From assembly GCA_021234155.1 (NCBI GenBank), contig JAJEKV010000009.1:6869546-6933545 (forward strand): DNA of 64,000 nucleotides. The letters are read 5' to 3'. Under the pieces are notes generated by a model. It did not search any database, had not been told where the DNA came from, and worked only from the letters and a program-made list of their open reading frames with translations. This stretch comes from Isoetes taiwanensis (taxonomy: Eukaryota; Streptophyta; Lycopodiopsida; Isoetales; Isoetaceae). A program made the translations under genes and the position numbers. Below, in pieces: positions 24,004 through 35,989 of the stretch (position 1 is its first letter; each line of letters opens with the position of its first letter).

Positions 24004-27000
24004 GCAAATAGAAGCCGAGAAGAAATTGAAGCGTAAAGCGAGAAATTGGAAACTGAATGCCCGGAATTGGAAGTTTAAAAGTGAGAGAGAAAAGTTCGAA
24101 ACTTAATGCTAACTTGAAATAATAATCGCTTAAAATTTTGTACCGCAGCGCCATTATAACTTCCACAAAAATTTATTGCGGGTTAATTGTTTTAAGGACC
24201 ATGAAGTTTATCCCTTGTAATAACAATGTTAAATTTATTATAAGGGTTATTATAGGATACCAAGGTTATCCCTTGTAATAATAAGGTTAAATTTATTATA
24301 AGGGTTATTATAGGATACCAAGGTTATCCCTTTAATGGTTAAGTTAACCTTTTAAGGTTAACCCTCATAAGGGTTATCCCTTTTACAAGGTTAAAATTTA
24401 TTACAAAGGTTATTATAGGATACAAGTTATAAGGCTAATAAGTAGAGGGTTTTATTTATATATAATGTTGAGGAAAATAACTTGGGGAATCCCATTATAT
24501 AAATAGAATGATCAAATAGAATAAGACATATGAGGCTTTCATTTATGAACATGTTATTGAGAGGTTATTTGGATATGCTAACTTACTATATATTTTTATG
24601 CATTCTAGGTCAATGGCATGCAAAATGCTAAAAAAAATAAAGCCCCTAATGATGCTTGATCAAGGCAAGGAAAAATCCCCAACTAATGAACATGATGGCC
24701 AAGGAAAGGAAAAATACCTCAAATGATGTTCATGATGGCAAAGGAAAGGAAAAAGACTCCAAATGATGTTGATGATGGCAAAGGAAAGGAAAAGGCCTCA
24801 AATGAAAAGGATGATGCCAAAGGAAAGGAAATTGTACTTTATACTGGTCGATTGGAAAAACAAAAGGTCAAGATCCCGCATGCATGCAAATGTAGAGGCA
24901 AGATGGGAGAAGGGATTATTGTTCTAGCAGATCCTATCAATGCGTTGAATGATGAAAGATTAGGGGAGGACGGGTTAGGTGTGGCAATCTCAAAATTATA
25001 TGACAATTGGAAGGAAAAGGGTTCAGGCAAAACAAGAATGCCTAGCTTGTGTGAAGCAACTAGAGGTTCCAACTATTGTTGCATGGCCTAGGGACAAGAT
25101 TCAACCGGAGGGGAACTACACGTTTCCTATAGATGTAGAACCATTGTCAACAATGTTCACACAAAGGTAGCAAGAGGCCACTTCCAACTTTCAAACATTA
25201 TCCCACCAAAAGATGCAAGTCGATTATGATTGTTCTCACGGAGCTATGATGAAGGTTAGAGGAGGTGAATGTTGTTGGGCTTCTTGTGTTAGAATGTTCA
25301 CAATAGAGGAGTTGGTGGGAGCAAGAGCTACATATCGGGAACATAAGTGTGATAGCAGGAGGAATTTCATGTACACCATATTTGGCTATGCAATTCAGGA
25401 TGAAAGATCAAAGAAGAAAAGATTCCCATTGAATGGAAAGTGGATATGTTCAAAAGCATGGATGGCTATACATGGAATTCCAACCTCTTCTTGGCACAAC
25501 CGGCAAAAAAGAGACATGAAAATGGTAGTAAAATTGCATTGCATGGGAACACCGGCCGGTAAGGCCTACCTCAAGAACTATAGCTGCAAAGGAAATATTT
25601 GAAAGATATGTGGATTTCAATGCGTAAAACATGCCACATAAGAGTAAGAAGGATGAACAGTGGTAGAGTTATTGTTGAAAAGAGATTGCCATCCCATTGT
25701 ACCCTTTAAGAGCATATTAGAGGAAATAAATGCATTGCTTCTGGGAACTTGGAGTGGCCTCTATATCCCAAGCTTCCAGCTTTTAGTAGGCTATGGAATA
25801 AGCATTTCAAGCATGTGACCATAGCAACTTCAAACAACTTTGCCAAGTGCAATTTATGCTGCTGTGAAGGAGACACTAGATAAGACCAGGCAACCAAGTC
25901 TAAGGGCAAAAGATAAGGGAACATATGAAGGACCATATGACAGGATCAACTATCATGTAGATCAACTTATTGGATGTGGAGGACCTTATCTGCAATGGAA
26001 CCTAATAACTATCTATGTATTATACATGATAAAATGGACCAACAGTAAGACTTGTCTTCCACAATTCAAGTACATTCCTAAGTCATGTGGAAGATCATAC
26101 CCTTTGCAGATTTCAATGATCGGGCAATATTGCATGGGCAGCCTCGGACTTATTATGGCCATTTCAGGTTTAGAGTTGTGGAGTGATGGTCCCATTTTCA
26201 CATTGGGAGTATCATGAGGTGTTTAAGAAACTATGAGAAGGGTTACAATGGTCACCTCTGGGATCCTACAGCAGTGTGCACTACATAGTGCATTGTTGGA
26301 TGGAACCCCTAATAGTATTGAAAAGTTTAGCAAGGCAAGATTTAGGAGGAATGGACCTAATGAACATGTTGGAGCTTCAACATCTCGTGCTAAACCCTCG
26401 AGATCTGCCCTGCAAAGCTCCTCTTGCAACTAGATAATTGTGCTGGTCAAAATAAGAATAGGTGGATGTTTTTTTTCCTATCCTACTTAAACGGTGGGTA
26501 TTTTGAAAGAGTCAATTTGGGGTTCCTAATGCCCGGACATACTCATGAGGATGTGGATGCATTGTTTGGAAAATATAGTCATGTATTGAGACAAAGCAGA
26601 CATTTACCAACTTTCCCAGGGCTATTGGAAATATTTCATGGATGTACAAACCATCTCCTATAGGATCTATCATAGAAGAAGTGCCCGATTGGAAGAGTTT
26701 TGTGGATGGTTATGCTCTCGACATGGAAGGTCATTCTAGACCTCTTCAATTCACTTTTTGGGTGAGAGAAGGGATTCCAATCATGCAATGGAAAATGAGA
26801 CCTTCAGAGGAGAAGTGGAGGTGGGGCAGAAATTTGCATAGGATGCAAATGGCAAGCCTATGATACCTCCCCGGTCAACCAAAAGCTCTAAAACCAATCA
26901 AGAAGTCAAGCAATTGGGCTTGACTAAGGATGGCATCAATGACTACATCAAGCATTGGCAAACTAATTCGTGATGAGACTAATCGTGCATTGATAGATTA

Positions 27001-27863
27001 TTGGAAGAAGGTGATCAACTTGTTGGATGAGGTAGACACATCCCCTAACAATTTCTGGCCGGAAGGGTGGTTCCCTAAAAGTAAGTGGAAAACATTAGCC
27101 GGGTGCCGATTTAAGATGATGGTACCATTAGTAGCATTGTGAAGGCATATGCTCCTCCTCAACTGATAAACACTATGTTGGTCCTAAGAAGGATAGGCCA
27201 AAAATATCTAGGCATGGATTGTTATGAACCTTCTAATCGACGTGGAGTGCCACCAATTTGTAGTAGTAAAACCAGCCAGATCTAGAGACCTATCCAAAGG
27301 TGGTTGGGATGGACTATCTCAGATATTTGCAAAGAAGAAGGTGATGTTAACTTCAATAAGGTGCGCGCTGTGGAATGGTGGTGTCCAAGACATCGATTTG
27401 AGTAATGTCACCGATAAAGAAAGATATTCAGATTGTTGGACAAAGAGGTGGAGGAGAAATCCTAGTGATCCCCGATCTTTGGCTAGACATTGAAACCGTA
27501 TTGTACTCATGGACTCCAAAAACTATTCCTAGTAAAACAAGCCGAGAGTTACAATACCTCGTGATGTAAGGAATAAGGTTCTCATATCCTTGGGGATGTT
27601 GGTGGAAAAATGATTCTCAGTTACTATGTATCAATCACTTTTAATAAAAGTTGTGTACTACTTGAGTTTCATGATATATGATTTTGTAATTTGAAGTTAA
27701 GGTGTGAATTTATATTCCCGTGTGTGATTATATGTTAACGTCTATTCTAGTCTAAGGGCAACAAAGTTACTAAAAAAGTGAATTTAACAAAGTTACTAAA
27801 AAAGTGCAATATAAAATTTATCCCAAAATTAAGACATAATCCCAATTTAATTGAATGATGGTT
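24004..27863 (+). mobile_element. Dispersed repeat, copy 2, inserted in an NPF gene relic
   Basis: Matches 1-3844 throughout and ends at the same base. The purine-rich GAAGCCGA leader extends further left (to about 23500), so the true left border may lie at 23270-23500. The right border falls directly against NPF coding sequence on the minus strand. No obvious target duplication could be scored because the left border is uncertain. Confidence 0.8.
24618..27613 (+). pseudogene. DUF7869-like transposase-type protein, frameshifted (copy 2)
   Basis: Same protein as 619-3594. This copy preserves some parts better. LQLDNCAGQNKNRW is intact at 26424-26465, followed in frame by FLSYLNGGYFERVNLGF and PGHTHEDVDALFGKYS. 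The N-terminal region reads VLADPINALNDERLGEDGLGV. Its frameshifts fall at different places from copy 1, often in homopolymers, so the parent gene was probably intact and the two copies (or two sequence reads) were damaged independently. Confidence 0.65.
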
Positions 27864-28990
27864 AAATCCAGATCATTCTGATACACATTTTGGTATTTTC
27901 AACCTGCTGAGCAGTGCATAGACTCCAAGGATCCACCTGTGATCCTCCTTTTCTTCTTGCAAGCAGGTGGCGGCCTTGTCCAAATACCTGCAAGGTTTTC
28001 CAACATGTGGTGACTTCATTGTCTTGGGTATATGGACCAAAGCAGTCATAATTGTTCAAATCCTTACAACATTTGACGTGTGTGTTGTACTCCATCCATA
28101 TAGTAGAGCATGGTGGGATCATCAGGAACCTTCATGTTAATGTTTCTCTACAGCAGCAGTGATTACCTGGGCTATTTTAGTAAGGGGGCTCCCAATTGGA
28201 TACTTGAATCTATAAGAAGGGGTGCCAAAGAGAAATATGGCCAATGCAAACACCATGATTCCTGCAGGTATACCAAATCCCCATGACCAGCCAACGTTAT
28301 CCTGCACATAGAATAACAGAGTTACGGAGCATATAAGACCTGCATAAGCCCCTAGGTACCACCAATTGAAGAAAGAGGTCTTCTTTTTATATTCTGATGC
28401 ATCTCTTTCATCGAACTGCTCTGCCCCGAACGAAGAAACACATGGTTTCATGGCTCCAGATCCTAGAGCTATGGTGTAGAGGGCAAAGTAGAAGAACCCT
28501 AAATGGGATGCACTTGGAGAGGGACAAATCCAATTTTTGCAGCTTTTTGGCTTCAACACACGAAGTGAAGCTGATAAAGTGAGTAGTATCAAACCCTGCA
28601 AAGACAAACATCATGAATCTGGGGTTTATTTAACCATATCCAAAAGACAAAATGCAGAGTTGGTCTAAGAATCAAGCATAGCAATCATATATAAGAATAA
28701 AAATAAATTGCAGAGCAAGCATCTTGTTTGACGAAGAAGAGGAAGAAGAAGAAGAAAAGCATTCTGCTCTTACGAGCAAATAAACAATAGATGTGACAAT
28801 AATTGTACGAAATCGACCCCAATAAGCATCAGCCATGAACGCACCCAAGAGAGGCATCAGGTAAACTGCCCCTGCCAATCATTCACGTTTTTTGCCGCAG
28901 TAGCAGTGCCCTGATGAAGCTCCTCTGTGAGGTAGGTTACCAGATTAGCAGCAATGCCATACATAGAAATGCGATCAGTTGGTTCAATTG
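27864..28990 (-). pseudogene. NPF (NRT1/PTR) transporter, truncated and frameshifted
   Basis: Minus-strand exons encode the N-terminal half of a plant proton-coupled oligopeptide/nitrate-type transporter. The first recognisable segment has RISMYGIAANLVTYLTEELHQGT. Next is YLMPLLGAFMADAYWGRFRT, ending at a GT donor at 28774/28773. A second exon from 28595 has the family hallmark GSGAMKPCVSSFGAEQFDE and FFNWWYLGAYAGL. Damage: a one-base loss near 28876 in the NDW-x-GAV stretch, a frame break and stop after AVEKH at 28137, and mixed frames through the LDKAAT and DPWSLCTAQQVE segments. Everything C-terminal to RMIW (about half the protein) is missing, cut at 27863 by repeat copy 2. Confidence 0.8.
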
Positions 28991-28999
28991 TTTGCTGTG

Positions 29000-29870
29000 T
29001 GTTCTACCACAACTAACCTCAAAAAGCATCCACGGTTATGCTTACATACAGCAAAAAAGAGCTTAACTCTTCACAAAATGGATCGTTTACTGCAAACAAA
29101 AGCAGTCAAAGTGAAAAACAAATATGCAACGTATATGTCATGCATATAATATGATCAACCCTTTTGTTTGCATCCACTGCAATAATGGCTCTGCCAGAAG
29201 AAGCATTTGAAGCAGAGGCTCTACTTGTGACAAAGCTTTCTCATCATTCTCTTCACCTGACTCCAAAAGCATTGCCAGATTGTGTTTGTAGATTAAGAAC
29301 CCTTTTGCCCTGATGCCATGCTCGGCCGAGAAGCATTGAAAAAAGGAAAGACAAACTCTTAAAACCAAACGAATCTAGCAAAATCTTGAAGATGCGAAGA
29401 AGTAGAAGCTGAGTTGCCGTGATGCCATGCTCAACTAAAAACCGCTTTTATACAGCAGGTTAGCCGGTTCGAACAGCGGCCCCCAGCAAGAGGGGTGACC
29501 GCCAGTTTACTGCCAGCAGCAAGTTTGTAGCAGTTTTTCGCATATTCTAAGGATATATTGGCATATATCATGAATATGCCTAAAACCCACACAAACAAGG
29601 GATTGCCCCCCTAGGGGCAACCCAAAAACTAAATTCAATCACGCTAGTCCTTTCTTGCTAGAATATTTGACAAATGCGTATATGTTTTATAGATTCCTCC
29701 ATTGTATTTCATGAAATCTAGCCTTTCTAGGCATTTTTAAAGTCGACTTCTCTAGGCATTTCAGAAAATCAATCATGTTGCAAGATATATGAACTAAATT
29801 CGACAAATATTCCATTGGTATCTATGCGTCTAAATAGTCCAAATATTAAACTGAAAACAATATTTCACTA
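29000..29870. other. Region upstream of the NPF relic
   Basis: May include the first exon of the NPF gene (AEPLLQWMQTKG near 29165-29205, minus), but I cannot support it firmly. Otherwise nothing seen. Confidence 0.3.
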
Positions 29871-29872
29871 AG

Positions 29873-29954
29873 GTCAACATGTCCGAGTGGTTAAGGAGAC
29901 AGACTTGAAATCTGTTGGGCTTCGCCCGCGCAGGTTCGAACCCTGCTGTTGACG
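29873..29954 (+). tRNA. tRNA-Ser(UGA)
   Basis: An 82-nt cloverleaf. Acceptor GTCAACA pairs with TGTTGAC, with discriminator G at 29954. The anticodon loop CTTGAAA has anticodon TGA. A long variable arm (GGGCTTCGCCCG) is as expected for serine. The T arm is GCAGG-TTCGAAC-CCTGC. A and B box matches are TGTCCGAGTGG and GGTTCGAACCC. No intron and no encoded CCA, as in nuclear genes. Confidence 0.95.
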
Positions 29955-29955
29955 G

Positions 29956-29959
29956 TTTT
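29956..29959 (+). terminator. Pol III T-run terminator
   Basis: TTTT begins two bases after the tRNA discriminator. Confidence 0.8.
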
Positions 29960-30381
29960 GCATTGGAATATTTTATTTTCTGTACAGAGACATCAAAAAG
30001 TTCAAAGTATCAGTAAACATGCATCGCAAATGGCTTATTTTGAAGTTCTTTTTGTGAAACCTATGTATATTGTTCGCACCAGGGGTGGAGTGGACTCGAG
30101 CTAGCAGCTGCAATAAACGAATATCGGTTTGGATTATTTTATTCACCTTTCCGCACACACCCATCAAAAAGTTCAAGATATCAGTAATCGCAAAGAGCTA
30201 ATATCTCAAATTTGAGTGTAAGAAGACCAAAACTTCAGGCCGTTTGCTGTTTTAGAACAAGCAGAAATTGTTTTTAGGTTTCCTTTTTTTTTTCTTATCT
30301 GCATGTATAGAAATAAATGACGTTGCATTAATCATGGTAACAATTTTTGCATTTTCAGTTACAGCAGTTTATAGGATAGAT

Positions 30382-32413
30382 ATGAGTTACCTTTTGGAAA
30401 CTTTAACACGAAAGGAGGAGGTGGACCAAATTATAAGGGATACATTGGATAAAGTGTTGGTTATTAGATTTGGCAGGGCATCAGATCTTATATGCATGCA
30501 GCTAGACGAGATTGTAAGTATAAGCTTGTAGTTGTGATTCTGCTTTACCTTGTCGAAGTTTGACGGTATGTTTTGATGTGTCTAGCTTGCAAAATGTATG
30601 AATGATGTTCGCAAATTTGCAAGAATTGCATTAGTGGATGTAGATGCTGAGGATGTACAAGTCTACATGAAATATTTTGATATAACTTTAATTCCTTCAA
30701 CCATATTCTTTTTCAATGCTGAGCACATGAAGATGGATTCTGGGTAAGCTTCTCCTTGCCTTCTTTTCGAGAAATATAAGTAACTGCTATAAGGTTAAGG
30801 CAACTGCTATAAACATAGTTTGCTAAAAGGAAAAGGGATCTTGCAGTATGTCAGAATCATGACGTGTCTATTATAAGCAAAGTGAAAGCTTTATAGATGA
30901 CCAACTTCCCGTGGAAAAGATGCCCTCATGAACCATTTTGTGAACAGCGCTATTTTGCAAGAGTATATAATCCTGTGTCAACAAGTCTTGTCTTACACCC
31001 AATAGTTTGTTCTTGGGCCACACAAGAGATGTTTCTAACTGCATGCATGACATATTTGAGGGATAAATTTGTGTAAGCTATCTAACAGATTATATGTTGA
31101 ATATTAATCATACCATACTATACTCCATTTTATGACTGCAGAACTGCAGATCACACAAAATGGATTGGCGCATTTTATAGGAGACAGGACTTCATAGATG
31201 TAGTAGAGGTAAGGTTCTCATTTAAATTTCCAAAAACATTCTTACCATAAAGATGATGTTCTGAAGCAAGTTAGATAAGTTACCTTAGCAGAAAGAGTTC
31301 GTTATTGTGTGCTAGATAGTGTTAATTTTAAAGTATTCTCCATAACCATTCAAAACAATTTTTAGGATTGCTTATGATAACTATTTATTAAACACTGTTA
31401 AAAGGATGGGAAGGATAGGAAAGAACTGCACTCAGCTGTTTTATACCACTTACAAAATTAGGAAGAGCATGAGATGCCCTTTGTTTATGCTATATGGATT
31501 TCTAGCATAAATACTGTAGTTTTATTAGTAAGCTAGTACCAGATAACCTGGTGACATTCTATTGGGCTTATGTTATATTGAAATACTCAACATTTCCACT
31601 CCTTGCTTATCACTTCATTAGCCAAATGAAGAGGTTGTTAATTTCTCTTTTAGTCTGAGAGGAGATCATTAACATGCATTGCTCTAGCCAGCCTAAGCTT
31701 CTACAAATTGCTCTTCTTTCAAGTCCATGTAATCTTAGCTTATGCATCGTTTGCCCCTGGGCCTTCGTAAACTTACTTTGAGCTGGATAAAACAACAAAC
31801 AACTCAATCCAAGTCAATATCACCTTCTGTGTGAGTGGAAGCATTTCTACCACTGCAGGAACATTGTCATTGAACAAAAATGAAGAACAAAGTCACAATG
31901 ACCGACACTTTACAGAAGTCATTACTTTATATATATCGGGATCTTACTTCTTTAAACTATCATCACAAATGATGATACTAGGATTTTTCATTTTGCATAT
32001 CTCCTGGTTATTATCATAGCGTTTTGGAACATCTCACAGTTCAAAAGTGCATTTCATTTAATTCATGGAAAATTTATTTATGGTTATGATTGACAAGGCT
32101 TTGGTGCATCTAAAGGTTTTCTATTCCCAAATTCTGCATAGCAGTGTTCATGAAATATTCTTTGCCTTTAGTACCTGTGTGGGCTGTCTGTTCAGTTTTG
32201 TTAAGCTGCATAATATGGAGAAGTTGCATGGAATAGCTATTTCAATGCAGAAAACTATCTCAACTTATTGTAGCAATGATGCAATTCTCTTCTTATATTC
32301 TTGTGCTTATGCAGACCATTTATAGGGGAGCCATGAAAGGAAAATTGATTGTAACTTGTCCACTACCTGCCGAAAGAATTCCAAAGTTTCAGCTTGTTTA
32401 TAAAGATATTTGA
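30382..32413 (+). CDS. TXNL4B: TXNL4B/DIM1-like spliceosomal thioredoxin-fold protein
   Basis: Four exons: 30382-30513, 30586-30743, 31142-31208, 32315-32413. Together they give 151 residues, close to the 149 of human TXNL4B, with GT-AG introns of 72, 398 and 1106 nt. The protein starts MSYLLETLTRKEEVDQ. It has VLVIRFGRASD in place of the thioredoxin CxxC region, VDVDAEDVQVYMKYFDI, IPSTIFFFNAEHMK (the cis-proline strand), DHTKWIGAFYRRQDFID, and a conserved tail IYRGAMKGKLIV...VYKDI. The family (U5-15K/DIM1 and its paralogue TXNL4B) acts in the nucleus in pre-mRNA splicing with the tri-snRNP and PRP6. Details fit the 4B paralogue better than DIM1. No damage seen. Confidence 0.92.
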
Positions 32414-34237
32414 AGTAATACTTTGCAATATTCTTATAGCTGAAGCAAACATTTGATTTGTTTCTTTCATCTTCTTTAATGTGCACAATTTTTCTTCTTC
32501 GTACACAAGATGAATGTTCTCAGCTGCTATCATTTATCAACTTTTACAGACTGGTAATTTAATAGGCCAAACTCAACACAAACAAACTAGATGTATACTC
32601 TACATGTGTATTCTTTGGAAGCCTGCTCAATCCGATTTATGAACATAATTACTGTGAGCTTAAGGGTCACAAAGGGAGGAGTTTTGGCAATGGGTTTTAA
32701 TGTTTAAATATATGCTATGGGTGGTTCTTTTTTCTAACTTGGCCTAATGTTATTGACTTCTTAAATGTAGTCGCTGGACCAGGTAGATTTGCAGAGACGA
32801 GTAAGGAGTGTTTGAAAATGTAAATAATTAAAGTTGGATATTTGCATATGCTATTGATGTGGTGGGATACAAAAATTGCAATATCCATGCAAGGGGCATA
32901 TTGCAAGATCTTTGGCTGGACAAACCTGGGATGATCTTCAAATCATCCATGAATTCGACTCAGGTATTGCAGAATCCGTTTGTAGTGGATTATCAGCATG
33001 AGGAGCATCCATGGCTCTATTTCAGAAGGCTGATATGGCCAAGGTACATGCCAAAATGCTGGAATTCTTAAGGGAAGGGGCATTTTGAAAAACCTAGGGG
33101 TTGGGGAGATGATAAAAATTCTAACAGCTTCATCAGATTGCTTTCTTTTTAAGTGGGGAAAATTGTAATAGCAGTTTGATTGTGCAATCAAAATGGCTGC
33201 AATCAAAATGTTGGTTCTATACAACAGGTTAATTGGATCATTAGAAGCTTCTATGAACTTTAGTATGGGAGGAAGCAGAACTTGTCCATCATCTCATATG
33301 CTTAACCTTTTTCAGATTACATCATCTAGAGTTTGGGCATTGCTTTCGTGGATTTGGAGGGAATTCGGATCATTAACATTTGAATAGGGCAATGGGTTCT
33401 GTTGCATTTCCAGTGCTCTTGCCTAACTCCATTCATTCGCATTACGATAGTTTTTCAAAATTTCTGAATCATAAATTCAAACTTTAACAACTTGATCACG
33501 CCTCATTTTACTTTTCGAATGAAAGCGTACTTGACACCTTGGAGCACAACAGGTAATATATTGTTCTAAAAGCTGGGAAGTTATACTTTGTGCAAATTCC
33601 ACTACATTGGTAATCTACCAGCCTATTGCTGCAGATGTCGTTCGATATGCAAGCTATGAAGGCTTTGTTTCTATATTGTTTATTGGACCTTCAACCCTAA
33701 GAACAAATGGCAATTGCAAAAGTCGATATCAGCCTCGAACATCAAGTTGGGATGCAATCTCAACCTGTTCAGGAGGTTGTATGCTTAGTATGTACAATAG
33801 GTTCCAGAATTTACCAGTTTGATGTTTGTGCATGTTTATTCTTTTTAGTGGTATTGTTAATTGCAAGTTTTAGATAGTTGCATGGCCTAGAAGTAATATG
33901 TTAAATGCACAGGCTCCAGTACTAATAGTTTAAGTGTCTAGTGGAATCTCATGGTTAGTTATGACAATACCAAATTCCTTGAAGCAACAGGCCTGTAAAT
34001 GCTTGTCTGCAATTTAGTACTAGGATGATCTTTTTTATTCCTTCTCTGGTGCCTTATATTTCATACAAGACTCCTATTCTGTATGTCCAGTAGAAATGTC
34101 TGGCACATGACCTAGCTCTATCCTACTTAAGATCATATTAGCAATGATTGAAATAAATGATCCCTTACTACCTTTTTCTTCTGCTTATGTTATCTTCCCC
34201 AATGATGCATAATTGCCATGCTTTCTTCTTAATCCTA
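32414..34237. other. 3' side of TXNL4B and intergenic
   Basis: No further exons recognised. AT-rich. Confidence 0.4.
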
Positions 34238-35367
34238 TATTCTAATGCGTTTCCGCCGCACTGTTGAGATTTTTGTACGCTCATGTGATATTTGCTGTCG
34301 TGCAAAAGCTCCCAAGCACCGCCCGGCGTGCTTCAACCTTACCAGTTCCAGCTGGTCCTTGGAAGAGTATTTCGTTGTTTTTATTGTCGAGTTTCCATCC
34401 TCCCAGGGCCATGACGCCATTCTTCTTGTTGTTGACCGTTTTTCCAAGATGGCACATTTTATTCCTTGCAGCACTTCTATCTCCAGTGAAGCTACAACAG
34501 TTCTCTTGCTTCGAGAGGTGATTAGACTCCATGGCTTACTAGATAACATTGTCAGTGACCGCGGCCCTCAGTTTGTTGCTAGCTTTTGGAAGTGTCTATT
34601 GCAACTCTTGCATGTGGAACGTTCGCTCTCTTCCGGACATCATCCAGAGACCAATGGGCAGCTGGAGCGCACTAATCAAATACTTGAGCAGTATTTGCGA
34701 TGCTTCATCAATTATCAGCAGGATGACTGGGTTGATTGGCTATCGTTGGCAGAATTTGCTTACAATAATCTTGTCCATGCCTCCACAAAGCCGCACTGCT
34801 TTTTTATTAATTTTGGTATGCATCCCCTGGTCTTTCATCGCCCCGGATATGACTCCGCCAATCCCAAAGGCCGAGGGCAGCTCGAAGCTCGCGATGCTCC
34901 GTGATGATCTTCAAAGACCATCTTTTTCGTGCCCAAGCACGCTATTGTTATTATGAAGATCAGCACCGCGGGACGCTCCTCATTTTGCGCTTAGTGATCT
35001 TGTTTGGCTCTTTTGACGGATTTGCCGACAACTCGCCTTTTGTAACAAGCTCGACTACCGACGCTTAGGTCCCTATCGGATCATTGAATGAGTTGGTGAT
35101 GCCGCTTCGCCTTGAGCTCACATACGCCATCATTCGGCTTCACCCAAAGGTTCCATGTGTCTTTGTTGGAACCTTATATGGCGAATCCATTTCCAGATCG
35201 AAAGTACCTCCACCTCCACCACCGCCGAGATTGATGATCATGAGGAGTTCGAGGTTCGAGAGATTACGGATTCCAAGTTTCTTCGTCGACGCATTGTATT
35301 ACTTTTGTCGATTGGGAAAGTTACACGCCAAGTGATAGAACCCGGGAGCCCGGCCGAGAATCACTAA
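34238..35367 (+). pseudogene. Ty3/gypsy chromovirus integrase and chromodomain, 5'-truncated
   Basis: Starts within integrase at the zinc-domain end (RSCDICCRAKAPKH). The catalytic core follows: VDRFSKMAHF, SDRGPQFVASFW and HHPETNGQLERTN, so the D, D and E positions are present up to a stop near 34902. The rest continues in shifted frames with LLRAW-like linker text, ELTYAIIRLHPK, and a chromodomain-like stretch (EEFEVREITDSKFL...PAENH) at 35230-35367. No gag, protease or RT precedes it, so the 5' half is deleted. The product would have been the integration enzyme with a histone-reading tail. Confidence 0.85.
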
Positions 35368-35453
35368 TTACCGACAAAATCATGAGTTTCACCGTACCCG
35401 AACAAGTCAAGTTTGAGTACTCCAGCCCCAGCTCCGAGGACTCGTCGTCGTCG

Positions 35454-35467
35454 CAAGAGGGGGATGG
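35454..35467 (+). other. Polypurine tract of the chromovirus
   Basis: AAGAGGGGGATGG lies directly before the TGTGACG start of the 3' LTR. Confidence 0.7.
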
Positions 35468-35986
35468 TGTGACGACCATACGGATATTCGTATCATATGA
35501 ATATTATACTCGTATGTACAAAAGATGGTCGTCACACGGATGCAAAAGGGTAGTTGCACAAGACAGGATTTAAACGCGCAGCCTTCCAATTGCGAGTCAC
35601 ACACCCTTGCCAAGTGCATTACCAATATTTGTTGAAGACATTCCTTCACGTCTTCCTCATATGTGGGACTATCTTCAAGAGGTTCTAGAATATTCTAGAA
35701 CCTAAATGCATGCGCGACACTTGGCGCGATCTCATCCATTGGAGTGGCGTGATTCTGACCGTTGGCCTAGATATATAAGGAGGCACCTCCTTCTTGTCGA
35801 ACCATTCTGGTTCAACGCCAGTCTTGATCCTTCTAGGCATCTGTCTCGTGTTCCTGCTTGCCTTCAGGCCATTGTACTCTTGATTCATGTTCATATATCA
35901 GATTCTTCGCCGATCTTGGCATATTTTTTTCGTATTTCTTGCGTATTTTCTGCGTATTTTCCTTGTTCTCGCGTAGGTTCATGACA
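35468..35986 (+). repeat. 3' LTR of the chromovirus
   Basis: Begins TGTGACGACC after the polypurine tract and probably ends ...TTCATGACA, about 519 bp. A TATA box (ATATATAAGG) lies at 35770-35779. No partner LTR is in the window because the 5' part is lost, so the right border is tentative. Confidence 0.6.
35555..35618 (-). other. tRNA-like sequence inside the LTR
   Basis: On the minus strand: A-box-like TGGCAAGGGTG, an anticodon-loop-like GACTCGCAATT, and B-box-like GCGTTTAAATCC at tRNA-like spacing. TGCAC and GTGCA at the ends can pair. It is too degenerate to be a functional tRNA. Confidence 0.4.
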
Positions 35987-35989
35987 CTC

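Noticed and set aside
30871-31053. Minus-strand ORF within TXNL4B intron 2
   Set aside because: No domain, and it lies within a well-supported intron.
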